Below are positions 59,244-64,000 of a stretch of DNA of 64,000 bases, piece by piece. Under the pieces are notes generated by a model. It was not told the DNA's origin, ran no database searches, and saw only the letters and a program-made list of their open reading frames with translations. The first letter of the stretch is position 1. Each line of letters starts with the position of its first letter. The translations under genes were made by a program, and so were the position numbers. The stretch is from JAXHUH01 sp034211175 (lineage in GTDB: Bacteria; Actinomycetota; Acidimicrobiia; Acidimicrobiales; CAIXPF01): NCBI GenBank assembly GCA_034211175.1, contig JAXHUH010000205.1, positions 17,847 through 81,846 on the forward strand, written 5' to 3'.

Positions 59244-60556
59244 GCACCGTCGTTCGAGTCGATCTCCCCGAGTGGTCGACGACCCAGGCCGTGGTCGCGG
59301 CCCCCACGGCGGGGGACCTCGCGCTCGCCGCCCGGCTGGCGGAGGATGCTGGCGGCAAGCTCGATCTGACGTGGCTGCACGACGGGCGGCTCCAGGTGCG
59401 ATCCACCTCGTGGGTCGGGACCGTGCGGTTGAGTGGGGCGACGATCCGAGTTGTGCCGAAGTACGTGGGTGAGGAGCTCGGCGTGCTCCGCATGCTCGAG
59501 TACTCGTCAGGTATGCGCCGGCTCCGGCGGCTCCCGCTCGAGCGGCGGCTCGACGCGAGCGGGGCGCACCTCGTCGATCTGATTCGCCGGCTGTTCGTCG
59601 AGGAGGTCGAGACGCTCGTCCTCCGAGGGCTGATCAACGACTACTCGGAGGAAGAGGAGGCGTTGCCGGTCCTGCGGGGTTCGCTGAAGGTGCGTGAGCA
59701 GGTGACTCGTCGCTTTGCCCGTCTCGATGCGTTGGAGTGCCGTTTCGACGAGTTCCACGGCGACGTCGTGGCCAACCAGTTGGTCGCCGCAGGCTTGTCG
59801 GTGGCCCGGCGGTTGACGACCTCGGCGGCGATAGAGCGGTCGGTGCGGCACCTGGAGGCCATGGTCGCCGAGGTGTGCCACGCACCGACGCTGGACGCCG
59901 GTTGGTACCGCGAGCGCTTGGTCGACAACCGGAGGACCGAGCCGTACCGGGCGGCGCACGAACTGGCGCTCGTGCTCCTCGACCACGCAGGGCTGACCGA
60001 CCTCTACGCCGAGCGTCAGCTCACCTCGTTCGCCTTCCTCTTCGACATGAACGAGATCTTCGAGGACTTCGTGACCACGCTCGTCGGCGATGGGTTCGCC
60101 GGCACAGGGTGGACCGTGGCGGCCCAGCGGCGGGCACGAGGGGTGATCGTCGACGAGCGGACCGGCCGGAGCTACGCCACGCTCATCCCGGACCTGGTGC
60201 TCGACGGCCCGGACGGCCGGTCGATCCCGGCCGACGTGAAGTACAAGCGGTACGACACGGCGAAGCTGTCGAGCGGCGACATCTACCAGACCTTCGTCTA
60301 CAGCTACGCCCTCACCGCGGCCGACGCCGACCCGCTCGCCCTGCTCATCTACCCGTCCGAGCGCTCCGCCGCCCGACCGCAGCTGGCGATCGACACGCCG
60401 CACGGCCGGACCGCCAGGATCGTCGGCCTCGGCCTCCCCGTCCCAGCGGTGCTCGACGCGCTCAGCACAGGCGGGGCCGAGAAAGCCGAGATGCTCGCCG
60501 GGCTGCGATCCCAGCTTCTCGGGCTGCCCGGCGGAGCCGCTCGCGGTGCCGGGTGA
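59240..60556 (+). CDS. mcrC: McrC-like nuclease subunit
   Basis: A 438-residue McrC. The N-terminal part (WSTTQAVVAAPTAGDLALAARLA, then VRLSGATIRVVPKYVGEELGVLRML) contacts McrB. The C-terminal PD-(D/E)XK nuclease has LIPDLVLDG (Asp318) and PADVKYKRY (Asp332, Lys334); Asp in place of Glu in the D/E-x-K step is allowed. With McrB it cleaves modified foreign DNA and self DNA only if modified. The GTG start lies within the mcrB stop. It is followed after 65 bp by another nuclease gene in the same direction. Confidence 0.9.
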   Translation: MSTVVRVDLPEWSTTQAVVAAPTAGDLALAARLAEDAGGKLDLTWLHDGRLQVRSTSWVGTVRLSGATIRVVPKYVGEELGVLRMLEYSSGMRRLRRLPLERRLDASGAHLVDLIRRLFVEEVETLVLRGLINDYSEEEEALPVLRGSLKVREQVTRRFARLDALECRFDEFHGDVVANQLVAAGLSVARRLTTSAAIERSVRHLEAMVAEVCHAPTLDAGWYRERLVDNRRTEPYRAAHELALVLLDHAGLTDLYAERQLTSFAFLFDMNEIFEDFVTTLVGDGFAGTGWTVAAQRRARGVIVDERTGRSYATLIPDLVLDGPDGRSIPADVKYKRYDTAKLSSGDIYQTFVYSYALTAADADPLALLIYPSERSAARPQLAIDTPHGRTARIVGLGLPVPAVLDALSTGGAEKAEMLAGLRSQLLGLPGGAARGAG

Positions 60557-60621
60557 TGCGGCGTCGTGTGAGCCGTAGCGCCAACAATCGACGCTCGGCA
60601 CCGCGAGCTCGGAGTTGATCA

Positions 60622-61725
60622 GTGGCTGTGGAGATGGCGATCTGGCGGATGACGGAGGCCGGTCCGGTCGTGGTGCCGTCGGCGTCCCTCGATCTCGAGC
60701 GTCGGTTGGAGGACATGATCGTGGCCGACCCGTCGATGACGGGTTCGGAGCTGCTCGTCGTCGGCCGCCAGGTGCCGACGAGCCACGGCGGCTTCATTGA
60801 TGTGCTCGCGGTCGACGCCGACGGCGATGTCCACGTGCTGGAGTTGAAGCGCGACCGAACGCCCCGTGAGGTTGTCGCCCAGGTACTCGACTACGGCTCA
60901 TGGGCGCAGGACCTGACGCTCGACGAAGTCCGTGGGATCTACGTCAGGCAGTCCGACGGCGACTTCGACGAGGCGTTCTCCGAGCGGTTCGGCGCCGCGG
61001 TGCCGGACGTGTTCAACGGCCGCCAGCAGCTCACGGTGATCGCGTCCGAGCTCGACGCGGCCTCCGACCGGATTGTGACGTACCTCGCCGAGCGGTTCGA
61101 CGTCCCGCTGAACGCCGTGTTCTTCCGCCACTTCCGAGACGACGGCTCGGACTACCTGGCCAGGACGTGGCTGATCCCGCCGGAGGAGGCCGAGGCACGT
61201 TCGAGCCGGCGCTGGCCGCGGGCAGCGAAGCGACCGTGGAACGGCCGGGACTTCTACGTCATCCTCGGCACGGCCCAGTCGGAGCGCGATCGATGGGCGA
61301 TGTGCCGCCGCTACAGCTTCGTCGGCGCGGGCGGAGGTTCGTGGTACACGAAGCCGTTGCGGAACCTCACGGCCGGCAAGCGGGTGTTCGCCTACGTGGG
61401 CGGCGCCGGCTACGTCGGCGTCGGCGAGGTGACGGGCCCGATAGTGCTGCTGCGCGACTTCGAGGTCCACCTGGATGGCGCAACGGTGCGGGTCGTCGAC
61501 CAAGCGGAGGTCACGGAGCGGACCCGCACCCGTGCGCTGGAGGTCGAAGACGAGGAAACGGAGTACGCCGTCCCCGCCCGCTGGCTCGTCGACCGCCCGA
61601 TCGAGGACGCGGTGTCGGAGCCCGGCCTGTTCGCCTCCCAGGTCACCGTCTGCAAGCTCCGAGATGACCGCACGATCGAGGTCGTCTCGGCAGCGTTCGG
61701 ACTCGACGCTCCGGATCCAGCCTGA
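60622..61725 (+). CDS. NucS-like PD-(D/E)XK nuclease with EVE/PUA-like C-terminus
   Basis: A 367-residue protein. The N-terminal 165 residues resemble the NucS/DUF91 endonuclease group: LEDMIVADPSMTGSELLVVGRQV, then FIDVLAVDADGDVHVLELKRDR with Asp60, Glu74 and Lys76 forming a PD-(D/E)XK site. Residues about 207-330 (NGRDFYVILGTAQSERDRWAMCRRYSF, VFAYVGGAGYVGVGEVTGP) are EVE/PUA-like, a fold that reads modified bases. Its position after mcrBC suggests a third component or a solitary restriction enzyme for modified DNA. GGAG lies 7 nt before the GTG at 60622. ATG 60634 is an alternative start. Confidence 0.8.
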   Translation: MAVEMAIWRMTEAGPVVVPSASLDLERRLEDMIVADPSMTGSELLVVGRQVPTSHGGFIDVLAVDADGDVHVLELKRDRTPREVVAQVLDYGSWAQDLTLDEVRGIYVRQSDGDFDEAFSERFGAAVPDVFNGRQQLTVIASELDAASDRIVTYLAERFDVPLNAVFFRHFRDDGSDYLARTWLIPPEEAEARSSRRWPRAAKRPWNGRDFYVILGTAQSERDRWAMCRRYSFVGAGGGSWYTKPLRNLTAGKRVFAYVGGAGYVGVGEVTGPIVLLRDFEVHLDGATVRVVDQAEVTERTRTRALEVEDEETEYAVPARWLVDRPIEDAVSEPGLFASQVTVCKLRDDRTIEVVSAAFGLDAPDPA

Positions 61726-61896
61726 CGACCGGTCGTCGCGCGGGACCGTCGAAGGTCGCTGCGGTCCGTCGTGGCGGCGGTCGTCGACGCGATGCGCCCG
61801 TCGGGCAAAGGTTGGGTCGGCCGCTGGAGCCGCCAACCGAGCCTGGCCCGACAGCCGAGAGCCATCGCTGTCCGTGGGGGTGCGTACGATGCGGGT

Positions 61897-62157
61897 ATGG
61901 ACGAAGCGCATGTCGTGCCGGATCACGTCGCACAGCTGCTGATCGTCTCGGCGGATCAGCTGGTCGCATACCTTCGGGAACGTGGTGACGGCGAGGCGGT
62001 CGACCAGGCCGAGAAGCTGCGTGCCATGCTGACCGAGGCGCTGCCGTGCGAGGTCGACGAGCAGTACCGCCGCTTTCTCGCCGGGGCGGTCACCGCCGAC
62101 GACCTGGCCGCGACGAACGCCGTCTTGGAGGCGGCGCGCACCAGAGCCAGCAGGTGA
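61897..62157 (+). CDS. Small helical protein, possible antitoxin
   Basis: An 86-residue protein that I do not recognise: PDHVAQLLIVSADQLVAYLRERGDGEAVDQAEKLRAMLTEALPCEVDEQYRRFLAGAVTADDLAATNAVL is mostly helical. A -10-like TACGAT (61885-61890) lies six nt upstream of the ATG at 61897, so it is probably leaderless. Its stop overlaps GTG 62154, the start of a decayed toxin-like frame. That arrangement is like a toxin-antitoxin operon, but no antitoxin family is recognised. Confidence 0.55.
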   Translation: MDEAHVVPDHVAQLLIVSADQLVAYLRERGDGEAVDQAEKLRAMLTEALPCEVDEQYRRFLAGAVTADDLAATNAVLEAARTRASR

Positions 62158-62487
62158 GCTTCGAGGCGGGCGAGGAGTTCGATGTCCTGTTGTCGGCGGA
62201 GGCCGAGCGGTTCGGGGTCGGCAGGCTGGGCGGCGCCAAGCAATGGCGTTGCAGCTGTGGGAGACGATCGTCCGTCTCGACCCGTCGGTCGGCGGGCTGG
62301 CGTACCGGGCGAACCTGGATCCGACCGGGATGATGCGGCGATACGCGATGCGTGTGCCCCTGTCGAATCCCCGGTCCACGTTCGGTACGAGGTCGTCTCG
62401 ACCCACTGGGTGGTCTACGTCTGCGCAGTGACCGTGGATCACTCGAGATGCGCCGCTGACGTTCGGAACAAGACCCGGTGCTGGTGA
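62154..62487 (+). pseudogene. Decayed small toxin-like gene
   Basis: Three frames joined by two shifts give one plausible protein. VSFEAGEEFDVLLSAEAERFGVGRLGGAKQW comes first; after a shift near 62242 it continues ALQLWETIVRLDPSVGGLAYRANLDPTGMMRRYAMRVP. After a second shift near 62368 it ends VHVRYEVVSTHWVVYVCAV. The last segment resembles the strands of small RelE-like or plasmid-stabilisation toxins. No single frame exceeds about 60 residues of homologous-looking sequence, so the gene is dead or misassembled. Confidence 0.5.
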
Positions 62488-62870
62488 GCGGAGTGGCCCG
62501 ATGTCGTCGCGATCGCCGTTGACGGGCGGAATGGAGGGCCGGCGGAGATGAAACGACGATATGCCGCGGCGGGGACGCCGTTCGCATGATTGTGGTCGGT
62601 CTCGTCGTTCATGTTCCGTACCCGGAAGAGGGAATGACGATCAGCATCGGTGCTCTTGGAAAGATGCATCGTATTTGCCGGCCGAGCAGTTCGGGCATTG
62701 ACCACTCAGCCGGCGAGTAGGAGAACACAACGACCTCGACGACTACTTGGCGCGGCGGCCAGCACCCACGTACCGTCCGAACGTTCCGAGGGTGGACGAC
62801 TTCTCGATCGCTCCGATCGTGGTGACCGAGGGCCGAATTGCTCACGAATGCGCCAGTTAGCCCTGATTGG
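62488..62870. other. Gap between decayed gene and insertion element
   Basis: I find no gene. G+C content is lower than in the rest of the window, especially 62560-62720, and the short open frames have no family features. It is probably foreign or degraded DNA flanking the insertion element. Confidence 0.5.
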
Positions 62871-62902
62871 TCATGGCGAATGTGATTCGGGGCCGTGGCG
62901 GT

Positions 62903-62979
62903 CCGCGGAAGAGCCCTTCTGAGCTGGGAAGATGTGGGTTGTCGAGACTCACAGGTTCCAGAACAGAAGGGCTCCGCGG
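62903..62979 (+). promoter_or_regulatory. Long hairpin before the transposase start
   Basis: CCGCGG-AAG-AGCCCTTCTG (62903-62921) pairs with CAGAAGGGCT-CCGCGG (62964-62979). This is a 16-bp stem with a 3-nt bulge and a 42-nt loop, ending at the transposase GTG. Transcription entering from outside would hide the start codon region, a known way IS elements limit transposase synthesis. Confidence 0.65.
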
Positions 62980-64000
62980 TGGTGAAGAGTAGTCGGTCGG
63001 TGCTGCGCCCGGTGGTGACCACGGACGGCGCGAATCTGGTGTCGCATGCCGGGCTGGGTCTGGTCGGCGAGCTCGCCGACCGGGCTGGGGTGACTGGCGG
63101 GTTGTCGGAGCTGTTCGCCCGCTGCGGGCATCGTTGGCGGGTCCACGAACCGGGTGTCACGCTGGTCGGGATCGCGGCCGCGATCGCGGGCGGCGCCCGC
63201 CGTGTGGCCGGCGTCGACGCGGTGCGCCAGTCGGCGCTGTTTCCCCGGGTGGGGTCCTATTCGACGATCTGGCGGACGATCTACCGAGCGGGCGGCGACC
63301 GCGAGCTTCACGGCATCGCCCAGGTGCTCGCCGAGGCTCGGGAACGGGTGTGGGCCCACGTCCCCGCGGGGCGGCTGCCCGACGGGTTGACGATCGATGT
63401 CGACTCGACGCTGGTCAACGTGCATTCGGACAAGGAACGGGCGGCGTCGACCTACAAGCGCGGGTTCGGGATGCACCCGATCGGGGCGTGGTGCGACGAC
63501 ACGAACGAACCGCTCGCGGCGATCATGCGGCCCGGCAACGCCGGCGCGAACAGCGCGGTCGATCACATCGACGTCATCGACGCTGCTCTCGACGCCCTGC
63601 CCGCCCGCTACCGGCGCGGTCACCGCGTCGGCGACGAACGCTGCGAGGCCGTCCATCCGATCCTGGTGCGGGCCGACAGCGCGGGGGCCACCCACCTGTT
63701 CTTGGCCCACCTCCGGGACCGCAACGTGGGCTTCTCGGTCGGCTACCACATCACCGCCGCCGTGCAGGCCGCCCTCAACAAGGTGAGCGAGAACGACTGG
63801 ATCGCCGCCACGGAGAAGGACGGCGCAGCCCGTGACGGCGCCCAGGTCGTCGAGCTCACCGGCTCGGTCCCGCTCGACGCCTGGCCGGCGGGAACCCGGC
63901 TGATCGTGCGCCGCGAACGGCCCCACCCGGGCGCCCAACTCTCCCTGTTCGACCACCTCTCCGGGTGGCGTCACACCGCGTTTCTCACCGACAGCTGCGG
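62979..64000 (+). CDS. IS1380-family transposase, 3' end outside window
   Basis: About 340 codons are visible and the frame is still open at the window end; family members have about 430-480 residues. Visible features are ANLVSHAGLGLVGELADRAGV at the start, ARRVAGVDAVRQSALFPRVGSYSTIWR, the first catalytic Asp in LTIDVDSTLVNVHSDKERAA, YKRGFGMHPIGAW and the second Asp in LVRADSAGATHLFL. It moves DNA by the DDE mechanism. The start is one of two consecutive GTG codons (62979 or 62982). Confidence 0.9.
   Translation, partial: MVKSSRSVLRPVVTTDGANLVSHAGLGLVGELADRAGVTGGLSELFARCGHRWRVHEPGVTLVGIAAAIAGGARRVAGVDAVRQSALFPRVGSYSTIWRTIYRAGGDRELHGIAQVLAEARERVWAHVPAGRLPDGLTIDVDSTLVNVHSDKERAASTYKRGFGMHPIGAWCDDTNEPLAAIMRPGNAGANSAVDHIDVIDAALDALPARYRRGHRVGDERCEAVHPILVRADSAGATHLFLAHLRDRNVGFSVGYHITAAVQAALNKVSENDWIAATEKDGAARDGAQVVELTGSVPLDAWPAGTRLIVRRERPHPGAQLSLFDHLSGWRHTAFLTDSC

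Larger units (their letters stand above)
62871..64000 (+). mobile_element. IS1380-family insertion element, left part
   Basis: The region from about 62871 to the window end is the left side of an IS1380-type element with its transposase gene. The exact left terminus is uncertain because the right inverted repeat lies outside the window. The leader has a long hairpin (62903-62979). Confidence 0.75.

Noticed and set aside
1..64000. tRNA, rRNA or riboswitch genes
   Set aside because: No tRNA cloverleaf with the TTCGA-type T-arm, rRNA core motif or known riboswitch consensus could be recognised by eye; a covariance-model scan was not possible.

Overview
The window is about 70% G+C, densely coded, with many 1-4 bp gene overlaps and frequent GTG starts. 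Tandem WS/DGAT acyltransferases, a DUF3068 protein, SEC-C proteins, a remnant of a deazaflavin-dependent nitroreductase-family gene and many apparently leaderless genes point to an actinobacterium, perhaps an Acidimicrobiia-like lineage. That placement is inference; no rRNA or tRNA gene was found.

1-8605 is a co-directional catabolic operon: aldehyde dehydrogenase (cut by the window edge), class II aldolase-like protein, class III aminotransferase, amidohydrolase, FAD oxidoreductase, methyltransferase and GntR regulator. A triple palindromic repeat lies inside it at 4760-4926. 8645-24336 holds regulators and single genes (MarR and a divergent NTF2-like gene, PhyH dioxygenase, YccF, PfkB kinase), two large SEC-C paralogues, a MerR-DUF433/PIN-like toxin-antitoxin pair, and a SNF2 helicase coupled to a SWIM zinc-finger protein.

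24546-36058 (minus strand) is the most unusual part. Three fused or abutting genes encode a small Trypco1-like (CU044_2847-type) protein, a 703-residue trypsin-like peptidase with a long C-terminal extension, and a 3018-residue protein of unknown family (helical N-terminus, very long beta-rich centre, helical C-terminus, no recognisable NTPase motif). This is the best candidate for an undescribed, probably conflict-related system.

36466-51927 is mostly housekeeping or accessory metabolism: alpha/beta hydrolase, a scar joining two 5'-truncated divergent genes (ArsI/CadI-like and ECF sigma), a frameshifted glycosyltransferase, an ECF sigma factor with a SnoaL-like tail, a lipid cluster (two acyl-CoA synthetases, two WS/DGATs, DUF3068), an ArsR/SRPBCC pair with a clear operator, and a DUF899 protein.

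52208-64000 is a defence and mobile region. It has two Phd/PIN modules, a CcdA-like/MazF-like pair with a frameshifted toxin, a broken SEC-C gene containing a HepT remnant, an intact SEC-C gene, an McrB-McrC type IV restriction pair followed by a PD-(D/E)XK nuclease with an EVE/PUA-like tail, a decayed small pair, and the start of an IS1380-family element running off the window.

SEC-C paralogues (three intact, one broken, one 3' remnant) recur next to toxin-antitoxin, helicase and conflict genes. Several reading frames are broken by single-base shifts (38175-39459, 48219-49492, 54508-54812, 62154-62487). Either recent decay or assembly error could explain these.
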